Origin: Phenylobacterium sp.
GTDB lineage: Bacteria > Pseudomonadota > Alphaproteobacteria > Caulobacterales > Caulobacteraceae
Assembly (NCBI GenBank): GCA_017991675.1
Contig: JAGOQB010000016.1
Coordinates: 1-58,832 of the forward strand
Length of the DNA stretch: 58,832 nucleotides
Direction: 5' to 3'
Position numbers and translations under genes: made by a program. Shown piece after piece: positions 8,692 through 19,151 of this stretch. The notes below the pieces were generated by a model. It saw only the letters and a program-made list of their open reading frames with translations, was not told the DNA's origin and did not search any database. Each line of letters starts with the position of its first letter. Positions within the stretch are counted from its first letter, which is position 1.

Positions 8692-10274
8692 GCTTCATTT
8701 CCGCATCGGTCCCGCTGGCGAGCTATCGCCGTGGGAACACTGACGAGGCCATCGAGATTGCGGGCAAGGTGCTCGCTCTGGATCCGAACGCAGCCGAGGC
8801 GCATCTGTGTCTGGGGTTGATCGCCTTCCGGAAGGGCGAGGCCGCCGCCGCCATGGACGCCTTTCGAAAGTGCACCGTGTCGCGTTCCGGCGAGTGGGTG
8901 CTGGAGCGCGTACGGGACGACTTCGCGCGCTGGGGCATTCCGGCCATGGGCCGCGATATCGCCATGCGCTTTGGCGGCTTTCTCCGTTCGAATCTCTCGC
9001 CGCTGGGTCCAGTCCTGCCGTCCGATTTGCGCCGCGCCGATCATTCGTACGTGAACGTCGTCGGGACCAGCTACGTCCGAAGCTTTGGAGGCAATCCAGC
9101 CTTCTTTCCGCTGTTCATCGGCATGGGGCCAACCATGCTGCTGCTTACCGAGGAAACCGCCGCGGTATCGCGGCGTAAGTTCCACGAGAACCTCAAACGG
9201 CTCGATCCGGCGCGGGACACCGTGTTGGTACTGAACGGCGACACCTACTATCACGCGACGAATTTGCTGAAGATCCGCACGTCGGATAGTCCCCACGCCA
9301 CGGCGGACGACCTCGCGCTGATGGACAGCGTTGCTCAACGCCATGAACCCATACTGCTGGATGCGCGCAAGCAGATCACCGGCCGCGTGATGCTGCTCGG
9401 GGCCACGCCGTCGTACAGTCCGCTCATGGATCAGCTCTCCGCCCACTTGAATCAGCGCCTGAAGGCGGTCTGCGAGCGGGTCGGCGTCGACTTTCTGGAC
9501 TGGTGGGATCATCTGGCCGATCCCGTGACGCAGCATCTTCATGCCAAGCACAGCGCCAATGCGTACCCGGGAGACGTGCATTTCTCGTTGGCGACCACCG
9601 AACTGTTCATGTCGCTGCTGAAAGACGACGGCGTTTTCGGTCCCGACATTGTCCCGTCCTACGACTTCGATTGGACGCACGTCTTCGAATGCGAGATCGA
9701 CAAGAGCGAGCGCACCCGGATTTGGTGCGAACCCGGCGTCACGCCGAACAACGCCTTCAAGTCCAACAAGATCGCCTCGTCGCACCTCGGCCAGCGGGCC
9801 GCGGATCTGCTCTGCTGCCTGGCGGCCCAGAAGGCCGAACAGACTTTCGCCATGGTGAACGTCCGGGACGGCCATACGCCGATCTCTCTGCCGCCGCAGG
9901 TTCATTCCGGATGTGTGGCGCTGACGGACTCCCTGCCGAACCGGCGTGTCGCTCAGATGGTCCTCGACTTCTACGGTCGGGCCGACGTTCAGCTCCGGCT
10001 GTGCGACGATGAGGCCTTAGCCGACTTGACGGGTGCAGCCTTCACCTACTTGATTCTGATTATTCACCCGGACACCGCCTCAGACGATGAGCATCGCTGC
10101 AACGAAGTGCTGGCGCGGATTGGTCCGTGCCCGAACGTCATTATCATGACGCCGCTGCCCGAGCGGCTCGCCCAGCTCCGGCTGAACGGACGCAGCGTCG
10201 CGACTCAGATCGCGATCTCAAACCGCCACGTTCCCGAAGTGTGGCATCAGTATACAGTCGCGATCGCCCGCTGA
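8688..10274 (+). CDS. TPR plus SGNH-hydrolase-like protein of the FkbH operon
   Basis: This 528-residue protein starts at ATG 8688, overlapping the fkbH-like stop by four bases. Residues about 10-60 form one or two TPR-like helical hairpins (AIEIAGKVLALDPNAAEAHLCLGLIAFRKG). Residues 120-310 resemble an SGNH/GSCFA-type hydrolase: VVGTSYVRSF (Ser128 as nucleophile), LNGDTYYH (Gly/Asn block, 182-188), and GDVHFS (Asp296, His298), one residue shorter than the usual DxxH. The last about 190 residues match nothing I recognise. No signal peptide is visible. SGNH proteins often move or remove O-acyl groups on glycans, so this is a candidate for the final transfer step. The function is inference. Confidence 0.65.
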   Translation: MSFISASVPLASYRRGNTDEAIEIAGKVLALDPNAAEAHLCLGLIAFRKGEAAAAMDAFRKCTVSRSGEWVLERVRDDFARWGIPAMGRDIAMRFGGFLRSNLSPLGPVLPSDLRRADHSYVNVVGTSYVRSFGGNPAFFPLFIGMGPTMLLLTEETAAVSRRKFHENLKRLDPARDTVLVLNGDTYYHATNLLKIRTSDSPHATADDLALMDSVAQRHEPILLDARKQITGRVMLLGATPSYSPLMDQLSAHLNQRLKAVCERVGVDFLDWWDHLADPVTQHLHAKHSANAYPGDVHFSLATTELFMSLLKDDGVFGPDIVPSYDFDWTHVFECEIDKSERTRIWCEPGVTPNNAFKSNKIASSHLGQRAADLLCCLAAQKAEQTFAMVNVRDGHTPISLPPQVHSGCVALTDSLPNRRVAQMVLDFYGRADVQLRLCDDEALADLTGAAFTYLILIIHPDTASDDEHRCNEVLARIGPCPNVIIMTPLPERLAQLRLNGRSVATQIAISNRHVPEVWHQYTVAIAR

Positions 10275-10304
10275 TCGGCGTTCGGGCGAGAGAATGCGGC
10301 GGCG

Positions 10305-10514
10305 TTACTTGCGCTTCTCGTCCTTGTCGCCGTCGGGGATGATCGCGCCGGCGGCCATGCCCACGCCCTTGGCGGTGACACCGACCGCCGCGCCGGTGAC
10401 GCCGACCGCGGTTCCGACCACCGCGCCGGTGGCGGCGACCGCCAGGCAGCCCGACAGGCTCAGGGCCGCGCCCGCCAGCAGCGACAGCTGGGCGAGAAGG
10501 CGAAGGGGGCGCAT
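10305..10514 (-). CDS. Small glycine/alanine-rich lipoprotein
   Basis: The product has 69 residues with a lipoprotein signal ending LSLSGC (Cys23 as the lipidated residue), a Gly/Ala/Val-rich stretch (about 24-60) that looks like a glycine-zipper segment, and a charged tail DGDKDEKRK. Similar short lipoproteins are common next to envelope genes in Caulobacterales; no function can be assigned. It faces the FkbH operon tail to tail. Confidence 0.65.
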   Translation of the reverse strand: MRPLRLLAQLSLLAGAALSLSGCLAVAATGAVVGTAVGVTGAAVGVTAKGVGMAAGAIIPDGDKDEKRK

Positions 10515-10580
10515 TTACGGGATCCTCCGACAGGGTCGGTCCCTGCCTAGCGGGCGAAGATCACCAAATGGTGGCGAACG

Positions 10581-11144
10581 CTAAAGCTCGATGGCGCGGA
10601 TGTTGTGGTGGTCGCCCGAGCGCCGCAGGGGGCCGTCGTACTGCGGATCGTGCCGCCGCCGCCGGTCGGGACCGAAATAGTCGTCGGTGCGGATGAACGG
10701 GCGGGCGTGGTCGACCACCTGGGCCAGCCGCTCGATCACCCCGCGGGCGGTGATCGGTTTGCCCATGAACTCGTTGACCCCGGCGTCGCGCGCCTCCTGC
10801 AGCCGCTTCATCGTCGCATGGCCGGTGATCATGATCACCGGCAGCATCGGGCCGGGGCTGTCCCGGCCGGTCCGCAGCGATCGCACGAACTCGATGCCGT
10901 CCATCGGCTCCATCGCCAGGTCGGTCAGCACGATGTCGACGGCGTGGTTGCGCAGGGCCGCCAGGGCCTCGACCCCGTCGGCGGCCTCGATGGTCTGGGT
11001 GATCCCCAGCGACCGCAGGATCTGCGCGAGCAGCAGCCGCGTGTGCTTGTTGTCGTCGACGATCAGAACCTTGAGTCGATCGAGGCGCACGGTCACCGCG
11101 CTGTCTGTGAGGCCGAGTCTGCACGGTGATTGCACCGCCGACAT
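10581..11144 (-). CDS. Single-domain response regulator with basic C-terminal extension
   Basis: A receiver domain spans about residues 23-143: acidic pair Asp30/Asp31, phosphoacceptor Asp75 (VLTDLAM), MITGHAT and the Lys of FMGKPI. It is followed by about 40 residues (RPFIRTDDYFGPDRRRRH...) with no DNA-binding fold. This C-terminal signature occurs in CpdR/DivK-like single-domain regulators of alphaproteobacteria. No histidine kinase gene is nearby. The product has 187 residues; an internal GTG start before VRLDRLKVL is possible. It probably signals by protein-protein contact. Confidence 0.82.
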   Translation of the reverse strand: MSAVQSPCRLGLTDSAVTVRLDRLKVLIVDDNKHTRLLLAQILRSLGITQTIEAADGVEALAALRNHAVDIVLTDLAMEPMDGIEFVRSLRTGRDSPGPMLPVIMITGHATMKRLQEARDAGVNEFMGKPITARGVIERLAQVVDHARPFIRTDDYFGPDRRRRHDPQYDGPLRRSGDHHNIRAIEL

Positions 11145-11208
11145 CAGGTGATTAGCGGCGAGAAAGCTGCGCGGTCAATGTCAAAACCGCCGGTCTGCGA
11201 GCGTTCGG

Positions 11209-12333
11209 TCAGCGCCGTTCGGAACCGCTCGGAACATAGGCGCCGCCGCCGGTCTGGGCCCGGTGGCGCAGATAGGCGTCGGCCAGCACGCAGGCGGTCA
11301 TCGCCTCGACCACCGGCACGGCGCGCAGGCCCACGCAGGGGTCGTGACGGCCCTTGGTGCGCAGGTCCACCTCCTCGCCGGCCTCGTTCAGGCTGCGGCG
11401 CGGGGTCAGGATCGAGGACGTCGGCTTGAACGCCACCCGCGCCACGACCGGGGCGCCTGACGAGATGCCGCCCAGGATGCCGCCGGCGCTGTTGGACAGG
11501 AACAGCGGCTGGCCGTCATTGCCCATCCGCATCTCGTCGGCGTTCTCCTCGCCGGAGAAGGCGGCGCTGGCGAACCCGGCGCCGATCTCCACGCCCTTGG
11601 AGGCGTTGATCGACATCAGGGCGGCGGCCAGCTCGGCGTCCAGCTTGCCGTAGATCGGCGCGCCCCAGCCGGCCGGCACGCCGACCGCCTCGACCTCGAC
11701 GATCGCCCCGGTGGACGATCCGGCCTTGCGGACCTTCTCCAGGTGATCTTCCCAGACCGGCACGGTCTGCGCGTCCGGACACCAGAAGCCGTTCTCGTGC
11801 CGCTGGTCCCAATCGAAGCGGCTGCGGTCGATGGCGTGCGGGCCGATCTGCACCACGGCGGCGCGGACGGTGACGCCCGCGATGATCTTGCGCGCCACGG
11901 CGCCGGCCGCCACCCGCGCGGCGGTCTCGCGGGCCGAGGCCCGGCCGCCGCCGCGATAGTCGCGCACGCCGTACTTGGCGAAATAGGTGTAGTCGGCATG
12001 GCCCGGCCGGAACTGGGTGGCGATCTCGCCATAGTCGCGGGAGCGTTGGTCGACGTTTTCGATCAGCATCGAGATCGGCGTGCCGGTCGTCACCTGGCCG
12101 TCGGTGCGCTCGTCCTGGAACACCCCCGACAGGATTTTCACCGCGTCCGGCTCCTGGCGCTGGGTGACGAACTTGCCCTGACCGGGACGCCGCTGGTCCA
12201 GCCATACCTGCACCTCCTCGGCGGTCAGGCCGATGCCGGGGGGGCAGCCGTCGACGACGCAGCCCAGCGAGGGTCCGTGGCTCTCGCCCCAGGTGGTCAC
12301 GCGAAACAGATGGCCGAAGGTGTTGTGCGACAT
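11209..12333 (-). CDS. aroC: Chorismate synthase
   Basis: AroC converts 5-enolpyruvylshikimate-3-phosphate to chorismate using reduced FMN, the last common step of aromatic amino-acid synthesis. The 374 residues match the family's usual length. Signatures are [24 protein letters not shown]...QEPD, the flavin/substrate segment [11 protein letters not shown], and [21 protein letters not shown] near the C-terminus. It lies 33 bases downstream of the J-domain gene on the same strand and may be co-transcribed with it. Confidence 0.96.
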   Translation of the reverse strand: MSHNTFGHLFRVTTWGESHGPSLGCVVDGCPPGIGLTAEEVQVWLDQRRPGQGKFVTQRQEPDAVKILSGVFQDERTDGQVTTGTPISMLIENVDQRSRDYGEIATQFRPGHADYTYFAKYGVRDYRGGGRASARETAARVAAGAVARKIIAGVTVRAAVVQIGPHAIDRSRFDWDQRHENGFWCPDAQTVPVWEDHLEKVRKAGSSTGAIVEVEAVGVPAGWGAPIYGKLDAELAAALMSINASKGVEIGAGFASAAFSGEENADEMRMGNDGQPLFLSNSAGGILGGISSGAPVVARVAFKPTSSILTPRRSLNEAGEEVDLRTKGRHDPCVGLRAVPVVEAMTACVLADAYLRHRAQTGGGAYVPSGSERR

Positions 12334-12366
12334 GGCGGCGTTCTTAAAGCTGGGGCCGCCGTAAGG

Positions 12367-13074
12367 CTAGGCCGCCCAGGCGGCGGCGAACCGGCGGCGC
12401 AGGGCGCGCGCGGCGGTGTCGGTGGTGCGAGTCTGTTCGGTCAGGCGCAGGAACAGATGCCCCTGCGGGTGATCGCCGCGCGCCGGCAGGCCCTGGCCGG
12501 CCAGGCGCACCAGCCCGCGCTCGCCAACCTTCTTGGTGACCCAGACCACCCGTCGTCCCAGCGGGGTATCCACCGCCACCCGGCCGCCCTGGGCCAGGAC
12601 GTGCGGGTGCAGCGGCGTGGTGACCCAGAGGTCGTGGCCGCGGACCATGATCTGCGCATCGCCGCGCACGGCGATCTCGAACATGTCGGCCCCGGCCCGC
12701 AGCAGGTCGCCCGAGCGCAGGCCCGCGGGCAGGGTGATCTTCAGGCTGCGCCCGTCGGCCGTTTCGCGCAGCACGACGCCGCCGTTCAGCGACAGCAGCG
12801 GCGTGATCGGCAGGATCCTGTCGTCCGGGGCGTTTTTCCTGACGGTGGCGGGCGGTTGGATGATGTCGCCTGCAGGGACCGGCTCGCTCAGCAGGCGATA
12901 GGCCTCGACCGCCTGGCGGAAGCGTTCGGCGTCGCCGCCGGGGCGGTCGGGGTGGGCGCTCTTGGCGGCTTCGCGAAAGGCGCGGCGCAGTTCGGCCGCC
13001 GTGGCCCCCGGCGCGACGCCCAGCACGGCGCGCGCCAGCTTCCTGTCCAGCATGGGTGACTTGGGCGCGGCCAT
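12367..13074 (-). CDS. DnaJ-like co-chaperone (J domain plus C-terminal substrate-binding domain)
   Basis: This 235-residue J-domain protein has HPD at 41-43 within [12 protein letters not shown], then directly a DnaJ C-terminal beta domain ([27 protein letters not shown]...). It lacks the Gly/Phe-rich linker and zinc-finger of full DnaJ, so it is CbpA-like but shorter. It should stimulate DnaK ATPase on a restricted client set. It diverges from pdxH with 76 bases between start codons and precedes aroC. Confidence 0.85.
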   Translation of the reverse strand: MAAPKSPMLDRKLARAVLGVAPGATAAELRRAFREAAKSAHPDRPGGDAERFRQAVEAYRLLSEPVPAGDIIQPPATVRKNAPDDRILPITPLLSLNGGVVLRETADGRSLKITLPAGLRSGDLLRAGADMFEIAVRGDAQIMVRGHDLWVTTPLHPHVLAQGGRVAVDTPLGRRVVWVTKKVGERGLVRLAGQGLPARGDHPQGHLFLRLTEQTRTTDTAARALRRRFAAAWAA

Positions 13075-13150
13075 CCGGCGACTGTGGACGGGTCATGGTC
13101 AACGGCGCGTTAAGCATGGCAAGCGCGCGCCGAGGCGCTATATCGACGGC

Positions 13151-13816
13151 ATGAGCGACAAGGCCGCGATCCCTCCCTCGCCCAGCGAGGATGACTATGT
13201 CCGCCAGGTGGCCGCGGCCGAGCCGCCGCCCCTGCTGTCCGCGCAGGACCCGTTCGCGCTGTTCGCCGAATGGATGAAGGAGGCGGCCGCCAAGGAACCC
13301 AACGATCCCAACGGCATGGCGCTGGCCACGGTGGACGAGACCGGCATGCCCGACGTGCGCATGGTGCTGCTCAAGGACGCCGGTCCCGACGGCTTCGTGT
13401 TCTATACCAATCTCGGCAGCGCCAAGGGCCGGCAACTGGCCGCCAATCCCAAGGCCGCCCTGCTGTTCCATTGGAAGTCCCTGCGCCGCCAGGTGCGGGT
13501 GCGCGGCCTGGTCGAGCCGGTGACGGCCGAAGAGGCCGACGCCTACTTCGCCACCCGCGCCCGTCCGGCCCAGATCGGGGCCTGGGCCTCGGAGCAGTCC
13601 CAGACCCTGCCGGACCGCCTGGCCCTGGAAAAGCGCATCGCCGAGACCGGCCTGAAGTTCGGTCTGGGCAAGGTGCCGCGTCCGCCGCACTGGTCGGGCT
13701 TCCGCGTCCGCCCCGAAGCCATCGAGTTCTGGCGCGACCGGCCCTTCCGCCTGCACGAACGCCTGGTCTTCGAGCGCGTGGCGGAGGGCTGGACCACCCA
13801 GCGCCTCTATCCTTGA
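13151..13816 (+). CDS. pdxH: Pyridoxamine 5'-phosphate oxidase
   Basis: PdxH is an FMN enzyme oxidising pyridoxine/pyridoxamine 5'-phosphate to pyridoxal 5'-phosphate. From ATG 13151 the product has 221 residues. [48 protein letters not shown] and the C-terminal [22 protein letters not shown]...W...RLYP are the classical FMN-binding split-barrel and PdxH C-terminal signatures. The frame is open upstream but homology begins here. The stop overlaps a TTG start of the next gene (TTGA). Confidence 0.95.
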   Translation: MSDKAAIPPSPSEDDYVRQVAAAEPPPLLSAQDPFALFAEWMKEAAAKEPNDPNGMALATVDETGMPDVRMVLLKDAGPDGFVFYTNLGSAKGRQLAANPKAALLFHWKSLRRQVRVRGLVEPVTAEEADAYFATRARPAQIGAWASEQSQTLPDRLALEKRIAETGLKFGLGKVPRPPHWSGFRVRPEAIEFWRDRPFRLHERLVFERVAEGWTTQRLYP

Positions 13817-15315
13817 CCGACGCCGAAGAGGCCGAGGTCGTCGCCTGGCTGGAAGGCGAGGCTGAAACCAAGATCGAGACCGGCTGCGCCTGGGTGTTCC
13901 TGGCCGGCGACACCGCCTTCAAGGTCAAGAAGCGGGTCGACCTCGGCTTCCTCGACTATTCGACCCTCGATCTGCGGCACTGGGCGCTGGAGCGCGAGCT
14001 GCGCTTCAACCGCGCCGCCACCTCGGACATCTACCGCGCCGTGCGGGCCATCACCCGCAAGCCCGGCGGCGGGCTGGAGCTGGACGGGGCCGGGCAGGTC
14101 GTCGAGTACGCGCTCGAGATGCGCCGCTTCGACGAGAGCTTCGTGCTCGCCGCCCGGCCCTGGGCGGTCGACGGGCCGCTGGCCGAGGCCATGGGCCGCG
14201 AGGTCGCGTCCGTCCACGCCAAGGCCGAGCTGCGCCCGCAGGGCGGCGGCGGCAAGGCGCTGAAATACACCATCGACTCCAACGCCAAGCTGCTGCGCGA
14301 GCTGGCCGGCAAGCTCGGCGAGACCCGCGTCGAGGCGCTGGTCGCCGCCACCGACGCTGAGTTCTTCCGTCGCCAGCCGCTGCTCGACGCCCGCCGCGAC
14401 GCCGGCTTCGCGCGCCTGTGCCACGCCGACCTGCACCTGGGGAACATCCTGCTCGAAGACGGTCGGCCGGTGCTGTTCGACTGCATCGAATTCAACGACA
14501 TACTCTCGGACATCGACGTCCAGTACGACCTGGCCTTCCTGTTGATGGACCTCGACTTCCGCCGCCGCCGCGACGCCGCCGTGCGGGTGCTGTCGGCCTA
14601 TGTCGACGAAGGCCGCCGCCATTTCGGCCCCGATCTGCTGTCCGGCCTCGCCGCCCTGCCGCTGATGATGTCGGTTCGGGCCGGGGTGCGCGCCCACGTC
14701 CAGGCCCACAGCGGCGACCTGGAGGGCGCCAGCGCCTATCTTGACGCCGGGCTGCGCCACCTTTCGCCGCCGCCGCCCAAGCTGACCGCCGTCGGCGGGC
14801 TCTCGGGTTCGGGCAAGTCGACCTTCGCGCGGCTGATCGCACCTGGCCTGGGCGCCTCGCCAGGCGCCGTGGTCCTGCGCACCGACGAGATCCGCAAGCG
14901 CCTGCTCGGCGTGGCCCCCGACGCCAGCCTGCCGGCCAGCGTCTATTCGCCGGCCTTCTACGCCGAGGTCTATGACACCCTGTTCGCCGAGGCCCGCGCC
15001 CTGCTGGACGCCGGCCGCGCCGTGGTGGTCGACGCCACGTTCATCCAGCCCGAGCTGCGCGCCCGCGCCGCGAGGCTGGCCGAGGAGGCCGGCGTGCCGT
15101 TCCATGGCGTCTGGCTGCAGGCCGCGCCGGAAGTGCTGGCCCAGCGCATCGAGGGCCGGGAGGGCGACGCCTCCGACGCCACCGTCGCCACCCTGCGCAT
15201 GCAGCTGGACCGCGACGTCGGCCCCATCGACTGGGTCCGCGTCGACGCCTCAGGCCCGGCCCAGGACGCGGCCGAAGCCTGGTCCATCGACCACGGCGGC
15301 GCGCCGCTGGCTTAG
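13813..15315 (+). CDS. Bifunctional APH-like phosphotransferase / P-loop kinase
   Basis: This 500-residue protein is read from TTG 13813, which overlaps the pdxH stop; no closer ATG exists upstream without entering pdxH. The N-terminal half is aminoglycoside-phosphotransferase-like: the catalytic loop is [10 protein letters not shown] (His204, Asp206, Asn210), followed by LFDCIEFND with the metal-binding Asp. The C-terminal half is a P-loop kinase with [10 protein letters not shown] at 328-337 and later [10 protein letters not shown]. The two domains correspond to COG2187 and COG0645, often fused in proteobacteria and of unknown substrate. Coupling to pdxH suggests a small-molecule kinase, but that is only context. 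Confidence 0.82.
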   Translation: MTDAEEAEVVAWLEGEAETKIETGCAWVFLAGDTAFKVKKRVDLGFLDYSTLDLRHWALERELRFNRAATSDIYRAVRAITRKPGGGLELDGAGQVVEYALEMRRFDESFVLAARPWAVDGPLAEAMGREVASVHAKAELRPQGGGGKALKYTIDSNAKLLRELAGKLGETRVEALVAATDAEFFRRQPLLDARRDAGFARLCHADLHLGNILLEDGRPVLFDCIEFNDILSDIDVQYDLAFLLMDLDFRRRRDAAVRVLSAYVDEGRRHFGPDLLSGLAALPLMMSVRAGVRAHVQAHSGDLEGASAYLDAGLRHLSPPPPKLTAVGGLSGSGKSTFARLIAPGLGASPGAVVLRTDEIRKRLLGVAPDASLPASVYSPAFYAEVYDTLFAEARALLDAGRAVVVDATFIQPELRARAARLAEEAGVPFHGVWLQAAPEVLAQRIEGREGDASDATVATLRMQLDRDVGPIDWVRVDASGPAQDAAEAWSIDHGGAPLA

Positions 15316-15328
15316 GTCGGTCCAAGGA

Positions 15329-15463
15329 TGTCATCCCGGTTTGCGAAGCAAGACCGGGACCCATGAACACCTGATGCGGCAAGCAATCGCGTGGCCTCGC
15401 CTCATTCGGCCCGCTCGGCGCGAATGGGTCCCGGACAAGCGCTTTGCGCTTTCCGGGATGACA
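15329..15463. repeat. Nested-palindrome intergenic repeat (REP/MITE-like)
   Basis: The 135-bp element has perfect 11-bp terminal inverted repeats: TGTCATCCCGG at 15329-15339 and CCGGGATGACA at 15453-15463. Inside are a second pair, CCGGGACCCAT (15354-15364) with ATGGGTCCCGG (15424-15434), and short hairpins within each arm (TCCCGGT...ACCGGGA). The whole can fold as one long cruciform or two separate hairpins. It fills the 162-bp gap between two convergent genes. Elements ending in GTCATCCCGG are frequent in alphaproteobacteria. It may also act as a bidirectional terminator. Confidence 0.8.
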
Positions 15464-15477
15464 CATTGCTTTGGCTG

Positions 15478-16656
15478 CTAAACCGCCTGCCCGGCCACCC
15501 AGCCCGACGACCACGCCCACTGGAAATTATACCCGCCCAGCCAGCCGGTGACGTCGACCACCTCGCCGATGAAGTAGAGCCCGGGCACGGCCTTGGCCTG
15601 CATGGTCTTGGATTCCAGGCCGCCCGTGTCGACGCCGCCCAAGGTCACCTCGGCGGTTCGGTAGCCTTCGGAGCCGACCGGCTTGACCGTCCAGCCGTTC
15701 ACCGCCGTGGCGATGCGGCCGATGGCCTTGTCCGACAGGTCGCCGGCATTGGCTGGGGCGGCGGCCTCTTCCAGGATCAGCTGCGCCAGCCGCCGGGGCA
15801 GGTGCTCGGACAGCACGGTGATCGCCGCCTGCTTGCCGCGGGTCTGGCGGGCGGTCTTCAGGGTCGCGGCGATGTCGACGCCCGGCGCCATGTCGACAGT
15901 GATCGCCTGGCCTTCGCGCCAATAGGACGAGATCTGCAGGATCGACGGGCCCGACAGCCCGCGGTGGGTGAACAGCATCGCCTCAGCGAACCTGGTCTTG
16001 CCGCAGGAGACCACCGCATCGACCGCCACGCCCGCCAGCGGCTTCAGCCGCTCCAGCATTCCGACCTCGAAGGTCAGGGGGACAAGGGCCGGGCGGGTCT
16101 CTACGAGGTTCAGCCCGAACTGCCGGGCGATGTCGTAGCCGAAGCCGGTGGCCCCCATCTTGGGGATCGACTTGCCGCCGCTGGCGATCACCAGCGCCGC
16201 GCAGGCGACCGGCCCGCTGCTGGTCGACAGCGAAAAACCCTCGTCCTCCTGCTCGACCCGCTCGACCGTGGTCTTCAGGCGCAGGGTGACGCCGGCCTGG
16301 CGCATGGCGCCGGTCAGCATGGCGATGATCTCCTTGGCCGAGCCGTCGCAGAACAGCTGGCCGAGGGTCTTTTCGTGATAGGCGATGCCCTCGCGCTCGA
16401 CCCAGGCGATGAAGTCCTTGGCGGTGTAGCGGCGCAGCGCCGAGATCGCGAAGTGCGGGTTGGCCGAGATGAAGTTGGCCGGCGCGGCGTTGATGTTGGT
16501 GAAGTTGCAGCGCCCGCCGCCGGAGATGCGGATCTTCTCGCCCGGCGCATCGGCATGGTCGATCACCAGCACCTTGCGGCCGCGCTTGCCGGCTTCGATG
16601 GCGCACATCATGCCCGCCGCCCCGGCGCCGATCACCACGACGTCGAACTGATCCAC
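15478..16656 (-). CDS. BaiN/HI0933-family flavoprotein
   Basis: This FAD-binding protein has the N-terminal dinucleotide fold FDVVVIGAGAAGMMCAIEAGKRG, the family motif EKIRISGGGRCNFTN, the middle ASGGKSIPKMGATGFGYDIA, and the C-terminal GLYFIGEVVDVTGWLGGYNFQWAWSSG. Members of this NAD(P)/FAD oxidoreductase family are mostly uncharacterised; some reduce bile-acid double bonds or other alkenes. GTG 16656 is chosen because homologues start at this point (V/M-x-QFDVVVIG), giving 392 residues. ATGs at 16713 and 16734 would add 19-26 unconserved residues. Confidence 0.88.
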   Translation of the reverse strand: MDQFDVVVIGAGAAGMMCAIEAGKRGRKVLVIDHADAPGEKIRISGGGRCNFTNINAAPANFISANPHFAISALRRYTAKDFIAWVEREGIAYHEKTLGQLFCDGSAKEIIAMLTGAMRQAGVTLRLKTTVERVEQEDEGFSLSTSSGPVACAALVIASGGKSIPKMGATGFGYDIARQFGLNLVETRPALVPLTFEVGMLERLKPLAGVAVDAVVSCGKTRFAEAMLFTHRGLSGPSILQISSYWREGQAITVDMAPGVDIAATLKTARQTRGKQAAITVLSEHLPRRLAQLILEEAAAPANAGDLSDKAIGRIATAVNGWTVKPVGSEGYRTAEVTLGGVDTGGLESKTMQAKAVPGLYFIGEVVDVTGWLGGYNFQWAWSSGWVAGQAV

Positions 16657-16853
16657 TCGGCCCTCGCGCCTGGAAGAAGGAAGTCGGCCCTTCGATAGGA
16701 GCGGGCGGGCCATGTCAACGGCGCAAGCCAGCATGCCGCAGGATCAAACCTTCACAAGTCCCCTGTTCACCGAGCCGCGTTGCGTTAAGGACTTGGTGAA
16801 TCTAGCTTGCGCCAGCCCCAGAGAGGGCGGTGTCGTCGGGAGGGAGTAAGAGT

Positions 16854-18694
<1,841 letters not shown>

Positions 18695-18707
<13 letters not shown>

Positions 18708-19105
18708 CCGCGACCGAGCCGGCTCCCGCGCCAGCTCGGCCTTCGGTCCAGCAGCGTGAGCCGGCCGTCTCGCACGGCTTCGCCGATATCTATCTGTCGG
18801 GAGCGACGCTGATCGCCCTGGCCCCGGCCTTCCTGGTCGCGGTCGGGGTGGTCGGGCCGCGTCTCGGCCTGATGAGCGAGGGGGTCGGCTTCGGCCTCCT
18901 CGCCCTGCAATGGGCGCCCCATGTGGCCCTGGCCAGCGTCGCGGCCGGGGCGTTCGGCGTGATCGTCGCCGTGCTCGCCGGGTTCTCGCGGTTCTGGCTG
19001 CGGGCGCTGCTGGTGCTGGCCATCACCACGACCACCCTGTTCGCCTATGTCTGGGACCGCGAAGTGCGCCAACCCGCCGCCGCCGAGCAGGTCGCCGCGC
19101 GCTGA
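18695..19105 (+). CDS. Membrane domain, probably the C-terminal part of the acyl-CoA synthetase by frameshift
   Basis: The frame gives about 136 residues after the slip site: a linker (AELTATEPAPAPARPSVQ...), then three hydrophobic stretches beginning at FADIYLSGATLIALAP, LLALQWAPHVALASV and FWLRALLVLAITTTT, and a short charged tail. No credible independent start exists: the first in-frame ATG lies inside the second half of the hydrophobic region, and the only upstream GTG (18584) would make an Arg/Gly-rich peptide in the shadow of the synthetase linker. I therefore read it as a fused tail of the synthetase. I do not recognise the family; it loosely recalls the N-terminal membrane part of DUF1499 proteins. 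Confidence 0.5.
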
Positions 19106-19151
19106 CGACCAGGTCGGCCTGACCGATGCTGCGGCGCCGGCTGCGCTCCGG

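Noticed and set aside
4807-10274. A polyketide synthase gene cluster
   Set aside because: FkbH and ACP occur in such clusters, but no ketosynthase, acyltransferase or synthase module is present in the window.
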